From an uncultured Streptococcus sp. (GTDB lineage Bacteria > Bacillota > Bacilli > Lactobacillales > Streptococcaceae), in NCBI GenBank assembly GCA_902461025.1, contig CABPWC010000028.1:1-15386 (forward strand): a DNA stretch of 15,386 nt. Direction: 5' to 3'. Both the position numbers and the translations under genes were made by a program. Below are positions 1 through 7,018 of this stretch, one piece after another. A model generated the notes under the pieces. The model was not told the DNA's origin, did not search any database, and was given only the letters and a program-made list of their open reading frames with translations. Every line of letters begins with the position of its first letter. The first letter of the stretch is position 1.

Positions 1-263
1 ATCAATTTTATACCTACATCTCAACTGGATTTATCATGATGCTCTTGTTCCATATTTTTGAAAATATTGGTGCGGTTACTGGTCTTCTTCCACTGACAGG
101 GATTCCTTTGCCCTTTATTTCCCAAGGGGGATCCGCTATTATCAGTAATCTAATTGGTGTCGGTTTGCTGTTATCGATGAGCTACCAAACCCATTTGGCT
201 GATGAAAAGAGTGGTCGAACAAGATTCAAACGTAAAAAAGTTGTATTGAAAAAAGTGAAATAA
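1..263 (+). CDS. rodA: RodA/FtsW-type SEDS peptidoglycan glycosyltransferase, C-terminal fragment
   Basis: This is the 3' end of a gene entering from the left; the reading frame is open from base 3 and ends at TAA 261-263. SEDS proteins are polytopic membrane enzymes that polymerise lipid II into glycan strands and work with a class B penicillin-binding protein, RodA in side-wall or peripheral growth and FtsW at the septum. The visible 86 residues hold two hydrophobic segments flanking the conserved SEDS loop, read here as T-G-I-P-L-P-F-I-S-Q-G-G-S, followed by a short basic cytoplasmic tail rich in Lys and Arg. I prefer RodA to FtsW because, as I recall, rodA precedes the same DJ-1, HAD and gyrB genes in pneumococcus. 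The SEDS family is certain; the RodA assignment rests on context. The next gene's SD overlaps this stop codon, so the two are probably cotranscribed. Confidence 0.88.
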   Translation, partial: QFYTYISTGFIMMLLFHIFENIGAVTGLLPLTGIPLPFISQGGSAIISNLIGVGLLLSMSYQTHLADEKSGRTRFKRKKVVLKKVK

Positions 264-273
264 GGAGGTCGCT

Positions 274-822
274 ATGCCTAAAGTTGCAGTTATCCTAGCA
301 AACGGCTTCGAAGAAATCGAAGCCTTGACGGTCGTAGATGTCATGCGCCGCGCAAATATCACTTGCCATATGGTAGGATTTGAAGATAAAGTGACAGGTT
401 CACATGCTATTCAAGTTCAAGCTGATTGCGTGTTTGACGGTAATTTATCAGAGTATGACATGATTGTCCTTCCAGGAGGTATGCCTGGTGCTGCCCACTT
501 GCGGGACAATGAGCAATTGGTCTCTGAGCTTCAAAGATTTGAGGAAACCGGTAAAAAGGTGGCAGCCATCTGTGCTGCTCCAATTGCTTTGAATCGAGCT
601 GGTCTCCTAGAAGGGAGAAACTTCACCTGCTATGATGGAGTCCAAGAACAAATTGCTGACGGTCACTACCACAAAGAAACAGTCGTAGTGGATGGGAATG
701 TTATCACTAGCCGTGGTCCAGCAACAGCTTTAGCCTTTGCTTACCACTTGGTTGAAACACTGGGTGGAGATGCTGAGTCTCTAAGAAATGGCATGCTCTA
801 CACAGACCTATTTGAAAAATAA
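274..822 (+). CDS. DJ-1/PfpI (ThiJ) family protein
   Basis: This 182-residue protein is a complete single-domain member of the DJ-1/PfpI superfamily. A strong SD (AAGGAGG, 262-268) overlaps the rodA stop and fixes the ATG at 274. Visible hallmarks are Glu16, which lines up with DJ-1 Glu18, the oxyanion-side P-G-G-M-P-G loop around residues 67-72, and the nucleophile-elbow cysteine Cys100 in A-I-C-A-A-P, equivalent to human DJ-1 Cys106. Family members act as redox-sensing chaperones, deglycase-type or glyoxalase III-type enzymes; which activity applies here cannot be read from sequence. It is probably cytoplasmic, since there is no signal peptide or membrane segment. It is cotranscribed with rodA and closed by a terminator at 833-873. 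Older annotations call it 4-methyl-5(B-hydroxyethyl)-thiazole monophosphate biosynthesis protein, but nothing here supports a thiamine role. Confidence 0.93.
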   Translation: MPKVAVILANGFEEIEALTVVDVMRRANITCHMVGFEDKVTGSHAIQVQADCVFDGNLSEYDMIVLPGGMPGAAHLRDNEQLVSELQRFEETGKKVAAICAAPIALNRAGLLEGRNFTCYDGVQEQIADGHYHKETVVVDGNVITSRGPATALAFAYHLVETLGGDAESLRNGMLYTDLFEK

Positions 823-832
823 TGAACAAACT

Positions 833-873
833 GAGGAGAATCTTTCTTGATGGAGAAGATTCTTCTCTTTTTT
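833..873 (+). terminator. Rho-independent terminator after the rodA/DJ-1 unit
   Basis: A 12-bp stem is formed by 833-844 and 856-867, with one G-U pair, and is followed directly by six T residues (868-873). It starts 10 nt after the DJ-1 stop codon and separates that unit from the HAD promoter. Confidence 0.88.
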
Positions 874-916
874 AATGGCAAAAACCAAGGTAAACATCGC
901 TTTTTTTTATAAAAAA

Positions 917-925
917 TGGTATAAT
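917..925 (+). promoter_or_regulatory. Extended -10 promoter for the HAD-gyrB unit
   Basis: TGG-TATAAT gives a perfect -10 with the TGn extension. No good -35 is visible 16-18 nt upstream, which is usual for extended -10 promoters. The expected transcript start, 6-8 nt after the -10, falls at 932-934, on the ATG at 933, implying a leaderless mRNA. Confidence 0.8.
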
Positions 926-932
926 GAAGGGT

Positions 933-1496
933 ATGAAATATCACGATTACATCTGGGATTTAGGTGGAACCCTGCTTGATAATTATGAAACTTCTACAGC
1001 AGCTTTTGTAGAAACATTAGCAGAGTTCGGGATTGAGCAGGAACACGATAGTGTTTACGAAGCTTTGAAGGTTTCGACTGCCTTTGCTATCGAAAAGTAT
1101 GCTCCAGGTATTGAAAACTTTCTTGAAAAATATAAGGAAAATGAAGCCCGTGAGCTGGAGCACCCAGTTTTGTTTGATGGGATCCCGGCTCTCTTGGAAG
1201 AAATTTCGGACCAAGGTGGCCGTAACTTCTTGGTTTCTCATCGCAACGATCAAGTATTGGAGATTCTAGCGAAAACTGAGATAGCTCCTTACTTTACAGA
1301 AGTAGTGACGGCTAGTTCAGGTTTTAAACGCAAGCCTGATCCTGAATCGATGATTTATTTACGTGATAAGTATCATATAAGGTCAGGTCTAGTCATTGGT
1401 GACCGTGCCATTGATGTAGAAGCAGGACATGCTGCAGGCTTAGATGCCTATCTCTTTGAGGATGTTGTGTCCTTAAAACAAGCAATAGACATGTAA
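933..1496 (+). CDS. HAD-superfamily hydrolase-like protein with altered motif I
   Basis: The 187-residue product (counting from the ATG at 933) has the HAD layout. Motif I is D9-L-G-G-T13, followed by a helical cap region. Motif II is the Ser in L-V-S-H-R, motif III the Lys in F-K-R-K-P, and motif IV G-D-R-A-I-D. In phosphatases of this superfamily motif I is DxDxT, whose second Asp is the general acid/base; here that position is Gly11, so ordinary phosphatase chemistry may be impaired. An upstream in-frame ATG at 924 lies inside the -10 element and cannot be transcribed from that promoter, so I start at 933, giving M-K-Y-H-D-Y-I-W-D. No SD has usable spacing before 933. The gene sits 14 nt before gyrB and is probably cotranscribed with it. 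Substrate unknown; phosphoglycolate phosphatase-like labels would be guesses. Confidence 0.9.
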   Translation: MKYHDYIWDLGGTLLDNYETSTAAFVETLAEFGIEQEHDSVYEALKVSTAFAIEKYAPGIENFLEKYKENEARELEHPVLFDGIPALLEEISDQGGRNFLVSHRNDQVLEILAKTEIAPYFTEVVTASSGFKRKPDPESMIYLRDKYHIRSGLVIGDRAIDVEAGHAAGLDAYLFEDVVSLKQAIDM

Positions 1497-1510
1497 GAAA
1501 AAGGGGAAAA

Positions 1511-3457
1511 ATGACAGAAGATATTAAAAACCAACAGGCACAAGATTATGATGCCAGTCAAATTCAAGTTTTGGAAGGTCTGGAAGCTGTTCGTATGCGT
1601 CCAGGGATGTATATTGGTTCAACTGCCAAAGAAGGTCTTCACCACCTAGTCTGGGAAATCGTAGATAATTCTATCGATGAGGCCTTGGCAGGATTCGCTA
1701 GTCATATCGAGGTCTTTATTGAACCGGATGATTCCATTACTGTTGTCGATGATGGTCGTGGAATTCCAGTTGATATCCAAGAGAAAACAGGACGTCCTGC
1801 CGTTGAAACAGTCTTTACTGTTCTTCACGCCGGAGGTAAATTCGGCGGTGGCGGATACAAGGTATCTGGTGGACTCCATGGTGTAGGGTCATCAGTTGTA
1901 AATGCTCTTTCAACACAGTTGGATGTTCGCGTTCATAAAAATGGAAAGATTCACTACCAAGAATACCGTCGTGGACATGTTGTTGCAGACCTTGAGGTGA
2001 TCGGGGATACGGATAAAACAGGAACAATCGTTCACTTTACTCCAGACCCAGAAATTTTTACTGAGACAACTACATTTGATTTTGATAAATTAAATAAACG
2101 TATTCAAGAGCTAGCCTTTTTGAACCGCGGGCTTCAAATTTCTATTACTGACAAACGTGAAGGACTTGAACAAACCAAGCATTATCACTACGAAGGCGGG
2201 ATTGCGAGCTACGTTGAGTACATCAACGAAAACAAGGATGTTATCTTTGATACACCAATCTACACAGATGGTGAAATGGATGATATTACAGTGGAAGTTG
2301 CGATGCAGTACACAACGGGCTACCACGAGAATGTCATGAGTTTCGCCAACAATATTCATACCCATGAAGGTGGAACACATGAGCAAGGTTTCCGTACAGC
2401 CTTAACTCGTGTTATTAACGACTACGCTCGTAAAAATAAACTTCTCAAAGACAATGAAGACAACCTAACAGGTGAGGATGTCCGTGAAGGATTGACAGCC
2501 GTTATCTCTGTGAAGCATCCAAACCCTCAGTTTGAAGGACAAACTAAGACCAAACTTGGAAATAGTGAAGTTGTGAAGATTACCAATCGCCTCTTCAGCG
2601 ATGCATTTTCTGACTTCCTTTTGGAAAATCCACAGATTGCTAAGCGCATCGTTGAAAAAGGAATTTTGGCTGCCAAAGCGCGTGTTGCTGCCAAGCGTGC
2701 GCGTGAAGTTACACGTAAGAAATCTGGTTTAGAAATTTCAAATCTTCCAGGAAAATTAGCGGACTGTTCATCAAACAATCCAGCTGAAACTGAACTTTTC
2801 ATCGTCGAAGGAGACTCTGCAGGAGGTTCTGCAAAATCAGGACGTAATCGTGAGTTCCAAGCCATCTTACCAATTCGTGGTAAAATCCTTAACGTTGAAA
2901 AGGCAACTATGGATAAAATCCTTGCTAATGAGGAGATTCGCAGTCTTTTCACAGCTATGGGAACAGGATTTGGCGCTGAGTTCGATGTTAGCAAAGCTCG
3001 CTATCAAAAACTGGTTATCATGACAGATGCTGATGTCGATGGAGCCCATATTCGTACCCTCTTATTAACTCTGATTTATCGTTATATGAAACCCGTTCTA
3101 GAGGCAGGTTATGTTTATATCGCTCAACCACCAATTTACGGTGTTAAAGTCGGTAGTGAGATTAAAGAATATATTCAACCAGGCGCAGACCAAGAAATCC
3201 GCCTACAAGAAGCTTTGGATCGCTACAGTGAAGGTCGTTCTAAACCAACGATTCAACGTTATAAAGGTCTTGGAGAGATGGATGACCACCAACTTTGGGA
3301 AACTACTATGAATCCTGAACATCGTCTCATGGCTCGTGTATCAGTAGATGACGCTGCAGAAGCAGATAAGATTTTTGATATGCTCATGGGTGATCGAGTA
3401 GAACCACGTCGAGAATTTATCGAAGAAAACGCTGTTTACAGTACTCTTGACGTATAA
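1511..3457 (+). CDS. gyrB: DNA gyrase subunit B
   Basis: GyrB is the ATPase subunit of the A2B2 gyrase that introduces negative supercoils into chromosomal DNA. The 648-residue length equals that of pneumococcal GyrB. The GHKL ATP-binding domain shows Glu49 (catalytic) and Asn53 (Mg) in E-I-V-D-N-S, Asp80 in V-V-D-D-G-R-G-I-P, and the glycine-rich lid G-G-L-H-G-V-G around residues 123-129. A transducer domain follows. The TOPRIM domain shows Glu433 in E-G-D-S-A-G-G and Asp506/Asp508 in D-A-D-V-D-G, which bind the Mg used in DNA cleavage. The C-terminal end carries the usual Q-R-Y-K-G-L-G-E-M segment. SD AAGGGG (1501-1506) supports the ATG at 1511. Asp435 and the surrounding QRDR positions look wild type. 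The gene lies downstream of the HAD gene, is likely served by its promoter, and stands far from any gyrA, as in other streptococci. Confidence 0.98.
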   Translation: MTEDIKNQQAQDYDASQIQVLEGLEAVRMRPGMYIGSTAKEGLHHLVWEIVDNSIDEALAGFASHIEVFIEPDDSITVVDDGRGIPVDIQEKTGRPAVETVFTVLHAGGKFGGGGYKVSGGLHGVGSSVVNALSTQLDVRVHKNGKIHYQEYRRGHVVADLEVIGDTDKTGTIVHFTPDPEIFTETTTFDFDKLNKRIQELAFLNRGLQISITDKREGLEQTKHYHYEGGIASYVEYINENKDVIFDTPIYTDGEMDDITVEVAMQYTTGYHENVMSFANNIHTHEGGTHEQGFRTALTRVINDYARKNKLLKDNEDNLTGEDVREGLTAVISVKHPNPQFEGQTKTKLGNSEVVKITNRLFSDAFSDFLLENPQIAKRIVEKGILAAKARVAAKRAREVTRKKSGLEISNLPGKLADCSSNNPAETELFIVEGDSAGGSAKSGRNREFQAILPIRGKILNVEKATMDKILANEEIRSLFTAMGTGFGAEFDVSKARYQKLVIMTDADVDGAHIRTLLLTLIYRYMKPVLEAGYVYIAQPPIYGVKVGSEIKEYIQPGADQEIRLQEALDRYSEGRSKPTIQRYKGLGEMDDHQLWETTMNPEHRLMARVSVDDAAEADKIFDMLMGDRVEPRREFIEENAVYSTLDV

Positions 3458-3461
3458 AAAT

Positions 3462-3481
3462 ATTGGGAAATAGTTCCCAAT
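3462..3481 (+). terminator. Short hairpin after gyrB, possible weak terminator
   Basis: A perfect 8-bp inverted repeat, ATTGGGAA/TTCCCAAT (3462-3469 and 3474-3481), has a 4-nt loop. The downstream T run is poor (GTTTG), while an A run precedes the stem, so it would work weakly on the + strand. It lies 4 nt after the gyrB stop and just before the ezrA promoter. Confidence 0.5.
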
Positions 3482-3493
3482 GTTTGAAAAATA

Positions 3494-3502
3494 TGATATA
3501 AT
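3494..3502 (+). promoter_or_regulatory. Extended -10 promoter for ezrA
   Basis: TGA-TATAAT is a perfect -10 with the TGn extension. The predicted start near 3509 gives a leader of about 29 nt containing the SD AAGGAG (3526-3531), 6 nt before the ATG at 3538. Confidence 0.8.
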
Positions 3503-3537
3503 CATTACAATTGTGTCATGTATAAAAGGAGTTTGAT

Positions 3538-5265
3538 ATGTCAAATAATCAGTTGATTATTACTTTGATTGGAATTGCAGTCCTGCTTCTTATTGCCTTT
3601 GCAGTGGCTATTTTGCTACGTAAACGAAATGAGAGTAGACTTGCAGCTTTAGAAGAAAGAAAAGAAGAACTATATAACCTTCCTGTTAATGATGAGGTAG
3701 AGGTTGTTAAAAATATGCATCTGATTGGTCAAAGTCAGGTTGCTTTTAGAGAATGGAACCAAAAATGGGTAGATTTGTCTCTGAACTCTTTTGCAGATAT
3801 TGAGAATAACCTCTTTGAAGCTGAAGGATACAATAACTCATTCCGTTTCTTGAAAGCTAAGCACCAGATTGATCAAATCGAAAGCCAGATTGAACTTGTT
3901 GAAGAGGATATTACAGCGATTCGTAATGCCTTGTCTGATTTAGAAAAACAAGAATCAAAAAATAGCGGACGTGTTCTGCATGCCCTAGATTTATTCGAAA
4001 AACTACAAAATACGGTAGCTGAAGATTCTGAAAAATATGGCCAAGCTCTTCCGGAAATTGAAAAACAATTGGAGAACATCCAATCTGAGTTTTCTCAATT
4101 TGTAACCTTGAATTCTTCAGGGGATCCGGTAGAAGCAGCAGGCATTTTAGATAACGCTGAAAATCATATTTTGGCCTTGACACATATCGTTGAAAGAATT
4201 CCAGCGATTGTAACCAAGCTTACGACTGAATTGCCAGAACAACTTGAAGATTTAGAAGCAGGTTACCGTAAGCTACTCGATGAGAACTATCATTTTGTAG
4301 AAACAGATATCGAATCTCGTCTTCAACTTCTCTATGAAGCCTTGAAAAATAATCACGAAAATATCCGTACATTGGAGTTGGATAATGCAGAGTATGAAAA
4401 TACTCAAATCCAAGAAGAAATCAATGCACTTTATGATATTTTCACACGTGAAATTAAAGCTCATAAAGCTTTTGAAAAATTGGTAGATACCCTTCCTACT
4501 TATCTTAACCACTTGAAAGAAAATAATCAGGTCTTGGTTAAAGATATTGAACGTCTTGGGAAAACCTACTTGATTTCTGAAAGTGATGTAAATCGAGTTC
4601 GTCGTCTTCAAGCTGATATTTCAGCTTTGAATGCTACAATCGAAGAGTTGACAAACGACCAAACAGAAGTTTCAGAAGCATATTCTGTATTACAAGAACG
4701 TTTGGAAAATGTCCAATCTACATTAAAAGATATTGAAGATGACCAAATCGGTGTCAGTGAGCGTCTAGTTCAGATTGAAAAAGATGACATCAATGCTCGT
4801 CAAAAAGCAAATGTCTATGTCAACCGTCTGCATACGATTAAACGCTACATGGAGAAGAGAAATCTTCCAGGAATTCCACAAAAATTCTTGAAGCTCTTCT
4901 TTGATGCAAGTCACAGTACAGAAGACTTGATGGCTGAGTTGGAACAAGCTAAAGTGAATATCGAATCTGTAAATCGTATCCTTGAGATTGCGACAAATGA
5001 TATGAATATGTTGGAAGAAGAAACATACAGTATTGTCCAATATGCGACACTTACGGAACAATTGCTTCAGTATTCGAACCGTTACAGATCATTTGATGAT
5101 CGTATTCAACAAGCCTTTCAAGAAGCTTTGAATATCTTTGAAACAGCCTTTGATTATAAAGCATCTTTCGAAAAAATTTCTCAAGCATTAGAAGTAGCCG
5201 AACCAGGCGTTACAGATCGCTTTGTTACTTCTTATGAGAAAACAAGAGAAAGTATCCGTTTCTAA
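3538..5265 (+). CDS. ezrA: Septation ring formation regulator EzrA
   Basis: EzrA is a membrane-anchored cytoplasmic protein that binds FtsZ, limits Z-ring formation away from midcell and links the ring to peptidoglycan synthases. The protein has 575 residues, the same length as in pneumococcus. Residues about 5-27 form a single N-terminal transmembrane helix followed by a basic R-K-R stop-transfer. The remainder is a long, charged, heptad-rich spectrin-like set of coiled coils. The C-terminal QNR patch, known from Bacillus as important for septal localisation, is seen as Q511-Y-S-N514-R515. A second conserved turn, R441-N-L-P-G-I-P447, interrupts the coiled coil. It has its own promoter and a strong downstream terminator, so it is probably monocistronic. 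Its position directly downstream of gyrB is as I recall it in related streptococci. Confidence 0.97.
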   Translation: MSNNQLIITLIGIAVLLLIAFAVAILLRKRNESRLAALEERKEELYNLPVNDEVEVVKNMHLIGQSQVAFREWNQKWVDLSLNSFADIENNLFEAEGYNNSFRFLKAKHQIDQIESQIELVEEDITAIRNALSDLEKQESKNSGRVLHALDLFEKLQNTVAEDSEKYGQALPEIEKQLENIQSEFSQFVTLNSSGDPVEAAGILDNAENHILALTHIVERIPAIVTKLTTELPEQLEDLEAGYRKLLDENYHFVETDIESRLQLLYEALKNNHENIRTLELDNAEYENTQIQEEINALYDIFTREIKAHKAFEKLVDTLPTYLNHLKENNQVLVKDIERLGKTYLISESDVNRVRRLQADISALNATIEELTNDQTEVSEAYSVLQERLENVQSTLKDIEDDQIGVSERLVQIEKDDINARQKANVYVNRLHTIKRYMEKRNLPGIPQKFLKLFFDASHSTEDLMAELEQAKVNIESVNRILEIATNDMNMLEEETYSIVQYATLTEQLLQYSNRYRSFDDRIQQAFQEALNIFETAFDYKASFEKISQALEVAEPGVTDRFVTSYEKTRESIRF

Positions 5266-5270
5266 TTTAT

Positions 5271-5309
5271 AAAAGAATCCTAGATTTTTCTAGGATTCTT
5301 TTGCTTTTC
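5271..5309 (+). terminator. Strong Rho-independent terminator after ezrA
   Basis: A perfect 14-bp stem (5271-5284 with 5289-5302) closes a TTTT loop and runs into a T-rich tail (TTTTGCTTTTC). The A run before and T run after the stem also allow it to act on the opposite strand. Confidence 0.93.
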
Positions 5310-5345
5310 TTTACCTTTTTCAAATATTTTTATGCCATGTTTTCA

Positions 5346-5374
5346 TTGAAATTATAGCTCGTATTTGATATGAT
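5346..5374 (+). promoter_or_regulatory. Promoter for pgdA, with -35 and extended -10
   Basis: The -35 TTGAAA (5346-5351) is separated by 17 nt from the -10 TATGAT (5369-5374), which has a TGn extension at 5366-5368. Transcription should begin about 7 nt past the -10, at 5381, which is the A of the ATG start codon. Confidence 0.85.
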
Positions 5375-5380
5375 AAGACT

Positions 5381-6775
5381 ATGACAAAAAAGAGATTACC
5401 CCAGAATAATGTAAAGAAGAAAAATAATAAAAAGCTTGGCACTCTTGTCTTGCTTTTATTTCTAACAGTGTTAGCACTCGGTAGTGTGATTACCTATAAA
5501 GTGATGAACAAACAAGCCTTTGAACAGAAAATTGAGAGCCTCAAGAAGGAAAAAGATGGTGCCTACTCCCAAGGAAGTCAAAAAGAGCATTTCCGCAAAG
5601 AGAAAACAGAAATTATCACCTATTATCCACTAGTTGGAGACAACGTTATCACCTCTGTCAAGGATGTCATCGTAAAAGACATCACTGACAAAGTAGAAGG
5701 TAAAGAACAGTTGATCTTTTATTACTCAGAAAAAGGGGATTCCTCTTTGACTGGGGTTGAAAATCGTTTGATCAAAAAGCAAGCCTATGACTTGGCCAAT
5801 TCTAATGTTGTTGAATTAGAAAATACTACTTTAGATCAGCTGTATCTTAAAGAAGATGGTTCTGTCTTTACCCTTGATCAACTTTTTACAGACTCATCCA
5901 CGGCAAAAGAAAAATTGCTTGAGGGAGTTAAGTCAACTCTTCAAGCTAAAAAAGTAGAGCAATCTGTTGTTGATCAAGTTTCAGCTGATTTCTCTGCTGC
6001 AGAATTGTCAAGCTGGAAGTTTGCCTATAAAGATAGTCAATTGGTTCTTTATCCTGTCAAAGCAACGACTAATGTTGAAGAAATAGCGATGCCTATTTCA
6101 GATTTCTTTGATTTTATTCAGACATCCTATCTAACAGAAAAAGATGCTGAACTTTATAAAAAAGTTCAAGCAGAAAAACATAAAAAAGTGGTAGCTCTTA
6201 CCTTTGATGATGGTCCTGATGGTAATACAACACCACAAGCCTTAGATATCTTAGCTAAGTACAAAATCAAAGCAACCTTCTTTGTTCAAGGGAAAAATAT
6301 AGCAGGTAATGAAGCTATCCTCAAACGTATGCAGGCTGAGGGCCATGAAGTTGGAAATCATAGTTGGAACCATCCCGTTTTAACACAACTTTCATTAGAA
6401 GATGCTAAGAAACAAATTACGGATACAGAATCAGCAATCACTAGTGTTCTCGGAAAGAGTTCAAAATTGATGCGCCCACCATATGGTGCCATCTCAGATG
6501 ATATCCGTAATAGTCTCGATTTAAGCTTTATTATGTGGGATGTCGATAGCTTAGACTGGAAGAGTAAAAACGAAGCAGCCATTCTAACAGAAATTCAACG
6601 TCAGACGACTGATGGTTCTATTATATTGATGCATGATATTCACCAGACGTCAGTAAATTCACTACCAAAGGTTATTGAGTATTTGCAGGGACAAGGATAT
6701 AGCTTTGTTACAGTCTCTGAATTACTAGGGAATCGAGTAAAACCACATGAGATATACTATTCTCGTACCCAATAA
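5381..6775 (+). CDS. pgdA: Peptidoglycan N-acetylglucosamine deacetylase
   Basis: PgdA removes the acetyl group from GlcNAc in peptidoglycan, which reduces lysozyme sensitivity in streptococci. This 464-residue protein has a basic N-terminal cytoplasmic stretch, one transmembrane helix at about residues 19-41, extracellular N-terminal and linker domains, and a C-terminal carbohydrate esterase 4 NodB domain from about 265 onward. Catalytic features are intact and sit one position after those of pneumococcal PgdA. They are Asp276 (base) and Asp277 in T-F-D-D-G, His327 and His331 (metal) in H-S-W-N-H, R-P-P-Y-G, Asp392 in S-L-D-W, and His418 (acid) in L-M-H-D-I-H. The N-terminal 40 residues are the least family-like part. 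There is no SD before the ATG, and the promoter places the transcript start at the ATG, predicting leaderless translation. No convincing terminator follows. Confidence 0.96.
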   Translation: MTKKRLPQNNVKKKNNKKLGTLVLLLFLTVLALGSVITYKVMNKQAFEQKIESLKKEKDGAYSQGSQKEHFRKEKTEIITYYPLVGDNVITSVKDVIVKDITDKVEGKEQLIFYYSEKGDSSLTGVENRLIKKQAYDLANSNVVELENTTLDQLYLKEDGSVFTLDQLFTDSSTAKEKLLEGVKSTLQAKKVEQSVVDQVSADFSAAELSSWKFAYKDSQLVLYPVKATTNVEEIAMPISDFFDFIQTSYLTEKDAELYKKVQAEKHKKVVALTFDDGPDGNTTPQALDILAKYKIKATFFVQGKNIAGNEAILKRMQAEGHEVGNHSWNHPVLTQLSLEDAKKQITDTESAITSVLGKSSKLMRPPYGAISDDIRNSLDLSFIMWDVDSLDWKSKNEAAILTEIQRQTTDGSIILMHDIHQTSVNSLPKVIEYLQGQGYSFVTVSELLGNRVKPHEIYYSRTQ

Positions 6776-6826
6776 TTGGATTTAAATTCAAATATTAGAA
6801 AAAAACTAAAAAAGATTATTTTTATC

Positions 6827-6855
6827 TTGACAAGTAGGAAAAAACTTGATATCAT
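6827..6855 (+). promoter_or_regulatory. Promoter of the infC-rpmI-rplT operon
   Basis: A consensus -35 TTGACA (6827-6832) is followed after 17 nt by -10 TATCAT (6850-6855). The expected start is near 6862, giving a leader of about 155 nt before infC. The -35 match and spacing suit a strongly expressed ribosomal protein operon. Confidence 0.85.
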
Positions 6856-6861
6856 ATACAA

Positions 6862-6990
6862 GATGAGAAAAGCAGAAGTGAGAACTTCTCGCCTTGCGAC
6901 TAACGTTGTCTGGCCCCTACAGATCAAGTTTCAGAAATGAACTATAATCATGTAGAGCGGATTTGCGTTAGCAAGTCCGCTCTTGTTTTT
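6862..6990 (+). ncRNA. Structured infC leader, probable L20 autoregulatory attenuator
   Basis: The leader between promoter and infC holds a hairpin AGAAGT-GAGA-ACTTCT (6874-6889, a GNRA-type loop), a conserved-looking single-stranded stretch (6890-6922) and an intrinsic terminator (6954-6990). An alternative pairing is visible. CTTGC (6893-6897) and TAACG (6901-6905) together complement the ten bases 6966-6975, which form the terminator loop and the start of its 3' arm, leaving a GAC bulge. That pairing and the terminator exclude each other, so it reads as an antiterminator. In Bacillus and other Firmicutes, free L20 binds such a leader and promotes termination, balancing IF3, L35 and L20 supply. 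The L20 class is inferred from operon content and architecture. The exact start is estimated from the promoter. Confidence 0.75.
6954..6990 (+). terminator. Attenuator terminator upstream of infC
   Basis: A 13-bp stem (6954-6966 with 6971-6983, one G-U pair) with a GTTA loop is followed by TGTTTTT. It lies between the operon promoter and infC, so operon expression requires readthrough or antitermination. Confidence 0.9.
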
Positions 6991-7006
6991 CTCTAAAATT
7001 AAAAAA

Positions 7007-7013
7007 GAGGTGA
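7007..7013 (+). promoter_or_regulatory. infC ribosome binding site that decides the start
   Basis: GAGGTGA matches the 3' end of 16S rRNA. It has 8 nt between its GAGG core and ATA at 7019, the ideal distance. The alternative GTG start (7010-7012) lies inside this SD and has no SD of its own, and the alternative TTG (6983) lies in the attenuator terminator. Confidence 0.75.
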
Positions 7014-7018
7014 AAACC

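Noticed and set aside
924..932. Upstream ATG start for the HAD gene, adding three residues.
   Set aside because: The ATG is made of the last bases of the TATAAT element and cannot be transcribed from that promoter; no SD supports it.
2527..2994. A 155-codon minus-strand open frame opposite gyrB, and other long antisense frames in ezrA, dnaE and pyk.
   Set aside because: They are fully inside well-conserved + strand genes, have no SD or promoter, and their translations look like shadows of the sense codon bias.
6776..6791. AT-rich palindrome directly after pgdA as a terminator.
   Set aside because: It is an 8-bp palindrome without a loop or T run and could not form a stable termination hairpin.
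6842..6931. A 9-bp perfect complement, AAACTTGAT (6842-6850) with ATCAAGTTT (6923-6931), looking like a closing stem of the infC leader.
   Set aside because: The left arm lies between the -35 and -10 elements of the operon promoter, so it would not be in the RNA.
6983..7009. TTG start giving an IF3 of 185 residues beginning M-F-F-S.
   Set aside because: The TTG overlaps the end of the attenuator stem and T run and has no SD; the extension is not part of the IF3 fold.
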